Of a stretch of 64,000 nt of DNA, positions 34,196-42,481 are shown in pieces (the first letter of the stretch is position 1; every line of letters begins with the position of its first letter). The translations under genes were made by a program, and so were the position numbers. The notes under the pieces are model-generated. The model worked only from the letters and a program-made list of their open reading frames with translations, searched no databases and was not told the DNA's origin. Origin of the DNA: Actinomyces ruminicola (lineage in GTDB: Bacteria; Actinomycetota; Actinomycetes; Actinomycetales; Actinomycetaceae). The stretch spans positions 1 through 64,000 of the forward strand of contig NZ_FNIM01000004.1 in the NCBI RefSeq assembly GCF_900103885.1, written 5' to 3'.

Positions 34196-35443
34196 GTGTC
34201 TGAAATCCGCCCGACGCCGGAGTCGGCCTCCCGCACTTCCCGCCCCCAGGCCTGCACCGCCCCTGTCTCCGCCCGGCAGTCCAGCCTGCGCACAGCGAAC
34301 CTGGCCCTGTTGGCCGGTCACGTGTTCGCCCAACCCGAGCCGGTATCGCGGGCCGACGTCGCCGCCGCCACCGGCATGACCCGCTCCACCGCCTCCCGGC
34401 TCGCCGACGATCTCGTGTCCGCCGGCATCCTGAGCGAGCTGGAGCCCTCGCCCGCCTCCGGCCCCGGCCGGCCGGCGGTGCCGCTGGCGCCCGCACGGGG
34501 CACCTTCGTGGCCATCGGCCTGGAGGTGAACGTCTCCCGCATGGCAGTGCGGGCGATTGACCTGTCCGGCCAGGTGCTGGCCGAGCGGGTGGTGCTTGAC
34601 GACTTCGAGGCATCCGACCCGGCCCAGGTCCTCCCCCGACTGGCGGAACTGGCCACCGAAGCACTGGCGCTGGACACCGTGCGGCATGCGCGCAAGGTCG
34701 GCGCTGCCATCGCGCTGCCGGGGCTGGTCTCGCACGAGACCCTGCTGCGCGCGCCCAACCTGGGCTGGGAGCGGATCGACCCGCGCCCGTTCCTGGCCGA
34801 GGCGCTGCAACCTGACGGCCTGGTCCTGCACCTGGGCAACGAGGCGAACTTCGGCGCGCTGACCGCGGGCCGCAGCCGACCCGCGGCACCGCACTCGGCG
34901 CCCTCCTACATCTACCTGTCCGGGGAGAACGGCATCGGCGCGGGAATTGTGCGCGAGGGCCAGGTAATGCTCGGAGTCTCGGGCTTCGCCGGCGAGATCG
35001 GGCACATTCAGGCGGACCCGACCGGCCCCTTGTGCACCTGCGGCAACCGCGGCTGTGTCGAGCGCTACGCGGGACGCCAGCTCATCTTGGCCGCTGCCGG
35101 CCTGGAGCCGACGGCGGGGCCGGACCAGCTGGTGGCCGCGTGGGAGGCCGGCGAGCCCCAGGCGCGCCGAGCCGTCACCCGGGCCGCGCAGGCGCTCGGA
35201 GTCGGGCTGGGCGCCGCCATCAACATCCTGGACATCCCCACGGTGATCCTGGGCGGGCACCTCGCCCCGCTGTCCGAGATCCTGCGCCCCGAGCTGGAGG
35301 CGGAGCTGCGACAGCGGGTGCTGTCCTCGCGCTGGTCGGTGCCCGAGGTGATCACCACCTCACAGGACCAGACCCCCGCGGTCACCGGCGCCGCCTGGTC
35401 GCTCCTGGAGGAGGTCGTCGCCGACCCCGCCGCCTGGATGTGA
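34196..35443 (+). CDS. xylR: ROK-family xylose repressor
   Basis: A 415-residue ROK protein: N-terminal winged helix (SRADVAAATGMTRSTASRLA, then DDLVSAGILSELEPS) followed by an actin-like sugar-binding domain with GAAIALPGLV, FAGEIGHIQADPTGPLC and the zinc signature CTCGNRGCVER. This architecture is that of XylR, which represses xylose genes until xylose binds. GTG at 34196 was chosen because TATGGT ends exactly 6 nt before it, which predicts a leaderless transcript; a GTG six codons upstream lies inside the promoter. It is divergent from xylA with only 67 bp between the two starts. Confidence 0.92.
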   Translation: MSEIRPTPESASRTSRPQACTAPVSARQSSLRTANLALLAGHVFAQPEPVSRADVAAATGMTRSTASRLADDLVSAGILSELEPSPASGPGRPAVPLAPARGTFVAIGLEVNVSRMAVRAIDLSGQVLAERVVLDDFEASDPAQVLPRLAELATEALALDTVRHARKVGAAIALPGLVSHETLLRAPNLGWERIDPRPFLAEALQPDGLVLHLGNEANFGALTAGRSRPAAPHSAPSYIYLSGENGIGAGIVREGQVMLGVSGFAGEIGHIQADPTGPLCTCGNRGCVERYAGRQLILAAAGLEPTAGPDQLVAAWEAGEPQARRAVTRAAQALGVGLGAAINILDIPTVILGGHLAPLSEILRPELEAELRQRVLSSRWSVPEVITTSQDQTPAVTGAAWSLLEEVVADPAAWM

Positions 35444-35477
35444 CCTACCGTTCCTCCCTCTCCCGACCCATCGCCGA

Positions 35478-35533
35478 GATCGGTAGAAGTTACGCGCCCA
35501 GATCGGTAGAAGTTACGTACCGAAATCGGTAGA
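35478..35533. repeat. three 23-bp direct repeats
   Basis: GATCGGTAGAAGTTACG begins at 35478 and 35501; a shorter copy AATCGGTAGA begins at 35524. The spacing is 23 bp each time. They lie just beyond xylR and before the rearranged kdgK/lacI segment, with no gene in between (35444-35620). They may mark the end of a lost mobile element or be regulator sites. Three short copies without conserved spacers do not make a CRISPR array. Confidence 0.75.
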
Positions 35534-35620
35534 CAAGGCAATCTTCCCGCGGCCTTACTGGTGACTGCCCGTGCGGCGCACGCCCTCGTACCGCCGGGGG
35601 CTGCGCCGTCGTCGGCCCCA

Positions 35621-35966
35621 TCAGCGCTGCACGCGGGCCCCGCCGCCCGCAGCGAGCCGCAGTACCTCGGCCCTGGTGGCCATGGTGGTGTCGCCGGGTG
35701 TGGTCATGGCCAGAGCGCCGTGGGCGGCGCCGTACTCGACGGCGGTGGCAAGGTCCCCGGTTTCTATGAGCCCGTAGATCAGGCCGGAGGCGAAGGAGTC
35801 GCCTCCGCCCACCCGGTCGAGGATCTCCAGGCCCGGCCGCCGGGTGGAGCGCACGAAACCGTCCTGCCTCGATCAGGCGATCGCCGACCAGTCGTTGACG
35901 GTGGCGGTACGCACCTGCCGCAGGGTGGTGGCCGCGACCTTGAAGTTGCCGAAGATCTCGGCTACA
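35621..35966 (-). pseudogene. kdgK: 2-keto-3-deoxygluconate kinase remnant, 5'-truncated with an in-frame stop
   Basis: About 115 codons of the C-terminal third of a PfkB-family kinase that would phosphorylate 2-keto-3-deoxygluconate in hexuronate breakdown. ATTLRQVRTATVNDWSAIA is followed by TGA at 35873-35875 where the family has Trp. The same frame then continues through EILDRVGGGDSFASGLIYGL (the catalytic GGGD motif) to a normal stop at 35621. The 5' two thirds are missing: homology ends near 35966, where a lacI fragment on the other strand begins. C-ending codons persist, so decay looks recent. Confidence 0.85.
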
Positions 35967-36844
35967 AACGCACCCGACCACGTCGCCCTGCCGACTCGGC
36001 GGAGGAGACCTATGTGATCGCCTTGGCGATTGCCGACGTCGGCAACCCGTTCTTCAGCCGGGTCATGATCGGCCTGCAGGAGTCCGCCCGCGCCAACGGC
36101 TACACCGTGCTGCTGGTCGACTCCCGGGAGAATGCTGCCGAGGAACGCGCGGCTATCGGGAAAGTGCTGCACCTGATCGACGGGATCGTCCTGGCCTCGT
36201 CCCGTATGAGCAACTCCGCGATCCAGCAGTTCAACCGGGCCGTACCGGTGGTGTCGTTGAACCGGCGGATCCCCGGCGTCACCTCCATCCTGTCGGACTC
36301 CGTGCAGGGAATGCACACCGTGGTCGAGCACCTGGCTTCCCACGGGCACCGGGAACTGACCTACCTGGCCGGGCCGCCGGAGTCATGGTCGAATGGCACC
36401 CGCTGGGAGGGGCTGACCCGCGCCTGCCATGTCTTCGGCCTGCGCCCGCATCGGATCGGCCCCTTCTCCCCCACCGTCGGTGGGGGACTGCATGCCTTGG
36501 AGGTGTGGGGTCGCCGCCCGACCAGCGCCGTTGTCGGCTACAACGACCTCCTGGCGATCGGCTTCATGAAGGCGGCGCTCGCCCGCGGGCTGCGCGTGCC
36601 TGAGGAGGTGTCGATCATCGGCGTGGACAACGTGGACCTTTCCTCCCTGACCAACCCGGCGCTCACCTCCCTGGCGGCCGGGGCGCGGCGGCTGGGCTCG
36701 CGAGCAGCGACGGCGATCGTCGGACACCTGCGCCACCGGTCCCAGCCGCAGCCGGCGGTCACCATGTTGGAAATGTCCCTGCAGGAGCGCCAGAGCGTCG
36801 GGCCTGCACCCGCAACACCACCTGCCCTGCCGGATATCACCTGA
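35946..36844 (+). pseudogene. LacI-family regulator lacking its DNA-binding domain
   Basis: The frame begins inside the gene at VAEDLGYKRTRPRRP, the very end of the helix-turn-helix domain, and continues through a complete effector domain (IALAIADVGNPFFSRVMIGL; DGIVLASSRMSN; VVGYNDLLAIGFMKAAL; IIGVDNVDLSSLTNPALTSL) to TGA at 36844. Upstream sequence in this frame is the antisense of the kdgK remnant, not a helix-turn-helix. It can no longer bind DNA specifically and is best called a pseudogene, although an internal GTG could still give an effector-only protein. It probably once controlled uxaC and kdgK. Confidence 0.82.
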
Positions 36845-36954
36845 GCCCGTCGTCATCGCCCCGACGACGATGCCCGCGCGGGGGTCGACCGCAACCGGCA
36901 TCGTCGTCGACTTCTATGCCCCCGGCATCAACACCACTCACCAAGGAGACCGCC

Positions 36955-38391
36955 GTGTCCGCCTCAACAGCGTCCCAGCCCCTCACTCTCGACCCCGACC
37001 GACTGCTACCCGCCGACCCGACCACCCGGGCGGTTGCCCGAGAGCTATTGGCGGAGGTGGCCGAGGCGCCGATCATCTCCCCGCACGGGCACGTCCCGGC
37101 GGAGTGGTTGGCGCGCGACATCTCCTTCGCCGACCCCACCAGCCTGCTGCTCACCCCCGACCACTACACCAACCGGCTGCTGCACTCCCTGGCCGGGGTG
37201 GAGCTGGCGGACCTGGGCGTCCCGGTGGGCAGCGGGCTGAGCCCGGAGCGGTCGCGGACGGCATTCCGGCTGCTGTGCAAGCACTGGCACCTGCTCGCGG
37301 GCACGCCGGTGCAGACCTGGTTCACCGAGGTATTCCACGACGTGTTCGGGGTGCGTGCGCGCCCGTCGGCGCGCACGGCGGACGCGATCTACGACCAGAT
37401 CGACGCCGCCCTGCGCACCCCGGAGTTCACCGCCCGGGCGTTGTACCAGCGCTTCAATATCGCGGTGCTGGCCACCACGGACGATCCCTGCTCGGACCTG
37501 GCCGCTCACCGCGCCCTGGCCGCCGACCCGGATTGGAACGGCCGGGTGATCCCGACGTTCCGGCCGGACGCCTACCTGGAGCCGGCCCGGCCCGACTGGC
37601 GGGCACTGACCGAGGCGCTGGGACTGGCCGCCGACCAGGACGTATCCACCTACGCCGGGCACGTGGAAGCGATGCGGCGGCGTCGGGCCTTCTTCAAGTC
37701 CTGCGGGGCGGTCTCCTCCGACCACTCGCATGCGGACGCGGGCACGCAGCGGCTGGAGGAGGCGGAGGCGGAGGTGCTATACGCGCGCGCCCTGGCGGGG
37801 ACGATCGACGCCACCGATGCCGCCCGGCTGCGGCGGCACATGCTAAGTGATCAGGCCCGGCTGGCGGTGGACGACGGGTTGGTGATGACGCTGCACCCGG
37901 CCGTGTACCGCAACCACGACTCCGGGGCGCTGGCCCGGTACGGGGCCGACGTCGGCGGGGACATCCCCATGGGGGTGGAGTTCACCCGCGCGCTGCGGCC
38001 GCTGCTGGACGCCTACGGCAATGCCGCGGGCTTCCACCTGATCCCCTTCACCATTGATGAGGCGGTCTACTCCCGGGAGCTGGCGCCTCTGGCCGGCTGG
38101 TACCGGGCGGTGTACGTGGGGGTGCCGTGGTGGTTCATCGACGAGCCGGATGCGATAGTGCGCTTCCGGGAGGCGACGACGGGGTCGGCGACCTTCTACA
38201 AGACCTCCGGTTTCATCGACGACACCCGGGCCTTCTGCTCGATCCCGGCCCGCCACGGCATCGCCCGCCGCTGCGACGCGGGCTTCCTGGCGCGGCTGGT
38301 GGTCGAGCACCGGCTGGGAATGGATGAGGCGGCCGCGGTGGCCCGCGATCTGGTCGACGCCGTCCCCCGTCGTGCCTTCAAGCTCGGCTGA
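36955..38391 (+). CDS. uxaC: uronate (glucuronate) isomerase
   Basis: A 478-residue amidohydrolase-superfamily enzyme converting D-glucuronate to D-fructuronate and galacturonate to tagaturonate. ISPHGHVPAEW carries the N-terminal metal-binding HxH. VLATTDDPCSDLAAH, GFHLIPFTIDEA and YKTSGFIDDTRAFCSIPARH are typical UxaC segments. GTG at 36955 was chosen over ATG at 36916 because AAGGAG lies six bases before it. It is intact and in the same direction as the lacI remnant. Its likely partners for the next steps are not in the window and the kdgK beside it is broken, so the pathway must be completed elsewhere or be lost. Confidence 0.93.
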   Translation: MSASTASQPLTLDPDRLLPADPTTRAVARELLAEVAEAPIISPHGHVPAEWLARDISFADPTSLLLTPDHYTNRLLHSLAGVELADLGVPVGSGLSPERSRTAFRLLCKHWHLLAGTPVQTWFTEVFHDVFGVRARPSARTADAIYDQIDAALRTPEFTARALYQRFNIAVLATTDDPCSDLAAHRALAADPDWNGRVIPTFRPDAYLEPARPDWRALTEALGLAADQDVSTYAGHVEAMRRRRAFFKSCGAVSSDHSHADAGTQRLEEAEAEVLYARALAGTIDATDAARLRRHMLSDQARLAVDDGLVMTLHPAVYRNHDSGALARYGADVGGDIPMGVEFTRALRPLLDAYGNAAGFHLIPFTIDEAVYSRELAPLAGWYRAVYVGVPWWFIDEPDAIVRFREATTGSATFYKTSGFIDDTRAFCSIPARHGIARRCDAGFLARLVVEHRLGMDEAAAVARDLVDAVPRRAFKLG

Positions 38392-38404
38392 GAGCGGTGC
38401 CGGC

Positions 38405-38437
38405 TCAGCGGCCCGGCTGCTGCGGCAGGGCCGCTGA
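38405..38437 (+). terminator. hairpin after uxaC
   Basis: TCAGCGGCCC (38405-38414) pairs perfectly with GGGCCGCTGA (38428-38437) just beyond the uxaC stop codon. No T-run follows; element copy 3 lies 23 bp further on. Confidence 0.55.
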
Positions 38438-38460
38438 TCCCACCTCAAGACTTGCGAAAG

Positions 38461-38580
38461 TGTCCAAATCCGGGACAAACGGTGCCAACACGCTCAGCGC
38501 CCGCGGAAAAAAACGCATGATTCCAACGCGTCGAAGCACGCCGTTCAGCTCCACGGGCTCGTTTGTCCCGAATCCGGACA
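38461..38580. repeat. 120-bp inverted-repeat element, copy 3
   Basis: Arms at 38461-38481 and 38560-38580 around exactly 78 bp. Arm sequence differs from copies 1 and 2 (CCGGGACAAACG in place of TCGGCACAAACG), but the partner arm has matching changes, so pairing is kept. Two arm positions are mismatched and one more could pair only as G-U. It lies between convergent uxaC and the GH31 gene, 24 bp past the latter's stop codon. Confidence 0.82.
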
Positions 38581-38604
38581 ACCACCTATCGCGTGCCGGG
38601 CCCG

Positions 38605-40602
38605 TCAGAGTATGAGGCTGCCGCCCCGGAGGAACACGGGGATGTACTCATACGGCGCCTCCGCCTCGATGCCGACGCCCCCTTCGAAGGTCTTCCCGGT
38701 GTGGATCTCCGTCCAGCTGGCGCCGGCGGGCAGGTACACGTGCCTGCTCACCACACCCGGCGTCGTCACCGGGGCTACCAGCAGATCCGGCCCCAGGAGG
38801 AACTCATCCTCGACGTCCCAGGCCTCCGCATCTTGCGGGAACTCCAGGAACAGTGCCCGCATCGCGGGCATACCCGTGGCCGAAGCCGTCGCCATTACTT
38901 CGGCGATATAGGGGCGCAGGCGTTCGCGCAGCTCCATGTGGGTGCGGGAGATCTCCAGGCAGCGCTCTCCGTAGCTCCACACCTCGTTCGGACCACCGCT
39001 CAGGGGGGACCCCAGTTCACCACGCGGCTCGCGGTGCCCATGGAGCCTGAACAGGGGGCAGAACGTGCCATAGGCGAACCAGCGGGCGTACAGCTCGCGG
39101 TAGGTCTCGTCGTCGGGGTCTCCCCCGTGGAAGCCGCCGATGTCGGTGGTCCACCAGGGGATGCCGGAGATGCCGATGCTCAGTCCCGCGCGTACCTGCA
39201 CCGCCAGGGACTCCCAGGTCGGCGGAATGTCGCCGGACCACACCGCCGCACCGTACTTGGCCTGGCCCGCCCACGCCGAGCGGCACAGCAGCACGGTGTC
39301 GCCTCCCCCGGAGGCGTGGTGGCCCTCGTGGAACAGGCGGGCATTGTCACGGGGGTAGATGTTGGCGACGGCGGCCCCCGGGCCGGCATGGAACGACAGA
39401 TTCTTCGGGTGCCCGGGGTTGAGCTCGGGCTCGCAGGCGTCCAGCCACCACACCCGCACTCCGAGGTCGAAGTAGTTCCGCTTCACCGTCTCCCAGACGA
39501 ACCGCCTGGTGCGCGGGTTGGTGGGGTCGTAGAAGGCCACCGGCAGGGAGCGGGGCATCCGCTTGTCATGGATGTCCTGGTGGAACTCCACTCCCTGGTC
39601 GCATCCGACCAGCAGGCCGCGAGCGCTCATCTCCTCATAGTTGTCCGACAGCGGCGAGATGGTGGGCCAGATCGACACCATCAGCCTCACGCCGAGCTCC
39701 TCCAGCTCCCGCATCATGCCGGCGGGGTCCGGGTACTCCTCCGGGTCGAAGCGGTAGTCCCCCATTGCGGTCCAGTGGAAGAAGTCGGTGACGATCACCG
39801 ACAGCGGCAGTCCGCGTCGCTTGTACTCGCGTGCCACCTCCAGGAGCTCCTGCTGGTTGCGGTACCGGAGCTTGCACTGCCAGAAGCCGGAGGCCCATTC
39901 GGGCAGCTGCGGGGCGTGCCCGACGGCGTCGGCGTAGTGGGCCATGATCTGCGCGGGGCTGGAGCCCGCGGTCACCCAGTAGTCCAATGCGGGAGCGGCG
40001 TCGGCCACCCAACGGGTGCCGTTCTCCGCGAACTCGACCCGGCCGACGGCGGGGTTGTTCCACAGGAACCCATAGCCGCGGCTGGACAGGTAGAACGGGA
40101 TGGAGACCTCGGTGTTGCGCTGCAAAAGGTCGACTACGAGCCCCTTGTGGTTCAGGCGGCCGTGCTGGTGCTGGCCCAGGCCGTAGATGCGCTCGTCCGC
40201 GTATGCCTTGAAACGCTGGTGGATCTCGAACAGTCCCGACCTGCTTCCGTAGAACACGTGCGCACCCGGCCACCAGAAGTGCTCGCGCTCCTCGGCCAGC
40301 AGCTCAGTGCCCTCGTCGGTCCGGTGGAAGCTCAGCATCACGGCGGGCTTGCCGTCGCCGGAGTCGAGCCGGGCCCGAACCGTGATCCCGCCCGCCACCA
40401 GGGTGACCGCGTCCCCCTCGCGGCTCACCCGGCAGCCGGGGGCTGCCGGTGGGGGCGCGTCCAGGGCGCCGACGTCGTCAGTGGGGATGCGGTGCTGCGC
40501 GGCGCGTACCCGCACCGAGTCGCGCCCCCATTGTTCGACGCGAAGCACCTCGTGCTCGTGGCGCACTTCGAAGCCGTTGTCGATTGGCGAATAGTCCAGC
40601 AC
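38605..40602 (-). CDS. GH31 alpha-glycosidase, probably alpha-xylosidase-like
   Basis: A 665-residue family 31 hydrolase without signal peptide. The nucleophile is Asp388 in VWWLDACEPEL and the acid/base Asp458 in AAVWSGDIPPTW. IYGLGQHQHGRLNHKG near 139 and the C-terminal beta-domain PVFLRGGSLIL complete the fold. The WLDACEPE form differs from the KTDFGE form of YicI-type alpha-xylosidases and recalls the xyloglucan-type GH31 subgroup; substrate is uncertain (alpha-xyloside, alpha-glucoside or alpha-galactoside). GTG at 40602 follows AGGAGAAAG. It is the last gene of the importer operon at 40.7-43.8 kb, and its product should cleave what that system imports. Confidence 0.88.
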   Translation of the reverse strand: MLDYSPIDNGFEVRHEHEVLRVEQWGRDSVRVRAAQHRIPTDDVGALDAPPPAAPGCRVSREGDAVTLVAGGITVRARLDSGDGKPAVMLSFHRTDEGTELLAEEREHFWWPGAHVFYGSRSGLFEIHQRFKAYADERIYGLGQHQHGRLNHKGLVVDLLQRNTEVSIPFYLSSRGYGFLWNNPAVGRVEFAENGTRWVADAAPALDYWVTAGSSPAQIMAHYADAVGHAPQLPEWASGFWQCKLRYRNQQELLEVAREYKRRGLPLSVIVTDFFHWTAMGDYRFDPEEYPDPAGMMRELEELGVRLMVSIWPTISPLSDNYEEMSARGLLVGCDQGVEFHQDIHDKRMPRSLPVAFYDPTNPRTRRFVWETVKRNYFDLGVRVWWLDACEPELNPGHPKNLSFHAGPGAAVANIYPRDNARLFHEGHHASGGGDTVLLCRSAWAGQAKYGAAVWSGDIPPTWESLAVQVRAGLSIGISGIPWWTTDIGGFHGGDPDDETYRELYARWFAYGTFCPLFRLHGHREPRGELGSPLSGGPNEVWSYGERCLEISRTHMELRERLRPYIAEVMATASATGMPAMRALFLEFPQDAEAWDVEDEFLLGPDLLVAPVTTPGVVSRHVYLPAGASWTEIHTGKTFEGGVGIEAEAPYEYIPVFLRGGSLIL

Positions 40603-40658
40603 TTCTTTCTCCTAATGTCATTGAAAAGGGGAGTCTTGAATGAAATGAGTGGTTCGGC

Positions 40659-41480
40659 TCAGGCCTTGACGGCACCACCGGTGGCGCCCGCCGCAATGTA
40701 CTTCTGCGCCGCCACCAGCAGCACGGCGGCGGGCACGGACGCCATGGTCGCCGTCGCCATTACCGAGCCCCAGTCGGCCACGTACCCGCCGATGAACAGG
40801 TAGATCCCCAGGGTCACCGGACGTGCGGCCGAGTTCGAGTTCAGTGTGAGGGCGAACAGGAAGTCGCTCCAGGCGAACAGGAAGCTGAACAGCGCGGCGG
40901 TGATCATGGCATTCCGGCTCAGCGGCAGGACGATGGAGACGAAGGTGCGCAGCCGTCCCGCGCCGTCGACCCGGGCGGCCTCCAGCAGGGACATGGGGAT
41001 GGCCCGCATGAAGGCCTGAATGATCAGGATTGAGAAGGGGATGCCCAGAGCCGAGTCGGCCAGGATCAGACCAACCGTGGTGTTGAGGATCCCCAGGTCG
41101 TTGTAGGCCGAGTACAACGCGTTGGCGATCACGATCCCGGGAATCATCTGGCTCAGCAGCAGGGTGAACATCACCGCCCCCGCCCCGCGCACCCGGTACA
41201 GGCTCAGGGCGTAGGCCGCCGGGGTGGCGACCGTCAGGCTGACCAGGACGGCGCCCATGGCCACCACCAGGCTGGTGAGCAGATTCGGGCCCTGGGTGGA
41301 GAAGGCCGCGCGGTAGCCGTCCAGGCCCGGGCGAATGGGGAACCAGTCGAGGTCGGCGGTGGAGACCCCGGGCTGGAGGGAGGCGTTTACCATCCAGTAG
41401 ACCGGAAACAGCATGAACGCCAGGAAGAGGCAGCCCAATACCGTATAGACCCAGGACCTGCGGTGCTGTTTGTGAGACAT
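40659..41480 (-). CDS. carbohydrate ABC permease, MalG-like
   Basis: A 273-residue permease with six helices, the N-terminal FMLFPVYWMVNASLQPG segment typical of MalG-type subunits and the EAA loop LLEAARVDGAGRLRTFVSIV. It begins 4 bp after the stop of its partner permease, and 56 bp separate it from the GH31 gene. It requires an ATPase encoded elsewhere. Confidence 0.9.
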   Translation of the reverse strand: MSHKQHRRSWVYTVLGCLFLAFMLFPVYWMVNASLQPGVSTADLDWFPIRPGLDGYRAAFSTQGPNLLTSLVVAMGAVLVSLTVATPAAYALSLYRVRGAGAVMFTLLLSQMIPGIVIANALYSAYNDLGILNTTVGLILADSALGIPFSILIIQAFMRAIPMSLLEAARVDGAGRLRTFVSIVLPLSRNAMITAALFSFLFAWSDFLFALTLNSNSAARPVTLGIYLFIGGYVADWGSVMATATMASVPAAVLLVAAQKYIAAGATGGAVKA

Positions 41481-41484
41481 GGCC

Positions 41485-42402
41485 TCAGTCCTCCGTTCCG
41501 GAGCGAGTCATCCGCAGGTAGACCATGGCGAACACCAGGGAGATGAGCACCAGGATGTTCCCGAGTGCCGCGCCCTGCCCGAATTCGAAGTTCGCGAAGG
41601 ACAGCCGGTAGGACTGCGTGGCCAGGGTCTCGGTGGCATTTGAGGGGCCTCCCTCGGTCAGGCCCAGAATGATGTCGAGGACCTTGAGGGTGTAGACCAC
41701 TCCGAGAATGAGCACCACGGAGACCACCGGCCGCAGCAGTGGCCAGGTGATGTTCCTGAAGGCCCTCCAGCCGGTGGCGCCGTCCAGGGCGGCGGCCTCG
41801 TAGAGCTCGTCGGGGATGTCCTGCAGGCCGGAGTACAGGATGGTCATGTTGAAGGGGATGCCCAGCCAGATGTTGACCATGACGACGGCGATCAGGGCGA
41901 CCTCGGTGCTGGTAAGCCACGGAATGTTCTCGACGCCGGCGAGCCCGAGGAGCTGGTTGACGACGCCGGAGTCCTTGTCCAGCATCCACTTCCAGATGGC
42001 GCTGGACACGATCATGGGCAGCAGCCATGGCAGCAGCATGAGTGAGCGCATGACCCCGTTGAGCGGGAAGTGCTTCTTGAAGAAGACCGCCAGGGCCAGG
42101 CCGATGGTGAACTGCCCGGTGATGGAGCCGACCGTGAACAGCACCGTGTTGATCAGCGCGGTTGAGAACACGGAGGACTTCACAACCGCCGCGTAGTTCG
42201 CAAGCCCCACGAACGGGGATTCGCCGGTGTAGAAGGTGCGGGTGGTGTAGTCCTGCACGCTCATCATCAGGTTCTTGACGATCGGATAGCCGAAGTACAG
42301 CAGCAGGAACGCGATCGCGGGTGCCAGGAAGGCCCAGCGGAAGACCTCCTCGCGCCGACGCATCCGCCGGCGCGCCGGGTCTGGGCGCGGTTCAGTCATC
42401 AT
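41485..42402 (-). CDS. carbohydrate ABC permease, MalF-like
   Basis: A 305-residue permease with six predicted helices and the EAA loop LYEAAALDGATGWRAFRNIT. The basic N-terminus (RRRMRRREE) is cytoplasmic. MSVQDYTTRTF and PFVGLANY are usual for the first CUT1 permease. It follows the binding-protein gene after a hairpin-containing gap and is coupled to the MalG-like gene by a 4-bp gap. Substrate specificity would come from the binding protein. Confidence 0.9.
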   Translation of the reverse strand: MMTEPRPDPARRRMRRREEVFRWAFLAPAIAFLLLYFGYPIVKNLMMSVQDYTTRTFYTGESPFVGLANYAAVVKSSVFSTALINTVLFTVGSITGQFTIGLALAVFFKKHFPLNGVMRSLMLLPWLLPMIVSSAIWKWMLDKDSGVVNQLLGLAGVENIPWLTSTEVALIAVVMVNIWLGIPFNMTILYSGLQDIPDELYEAAALDGATGWRAFRNITWPLLRPVVSVVLILGVVYTLKVLDIILGLTEGGPSNATETLATQSYRLSFANFEFGQGAALGNILVLISLVFAMVYLRMTRSGTED

Positions 42403-42440
42403 CGTCTCCTTCGGGGTGGGTTGCGGTCAGTCGAGCCGAC

Positions 42441-42476
42441 GCGGCGGCCGGAAGCGGGGTCGCACCCGGCCGCCGC
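42441..42476 (-). other. intercistronic hairpin after the binding-protein gene
   Basis: GCGGCGGCCGG (42441-42451) pairs perfectly with CCGGCCGCCGC (42466-42476). It begins a few bases past the binding-protein stop codon and precedes the permease gene, the same arrangement as at 18372-18418. Confidence 0.6.
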
Positions 42477-42481
42477 CGCCT

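Noticed and set aside
35478-35533. CRISPR array
   Set aside because: Only three short repeats with 6-bp gaps and no unique spacers of normal length; no cas genes.
35561-36844. intact 427-residue LacI protein
   Set aside because: Residues before about 130 are the antisense of kdgK and contain no helix-turn-helix; only the effector domain is genuine.
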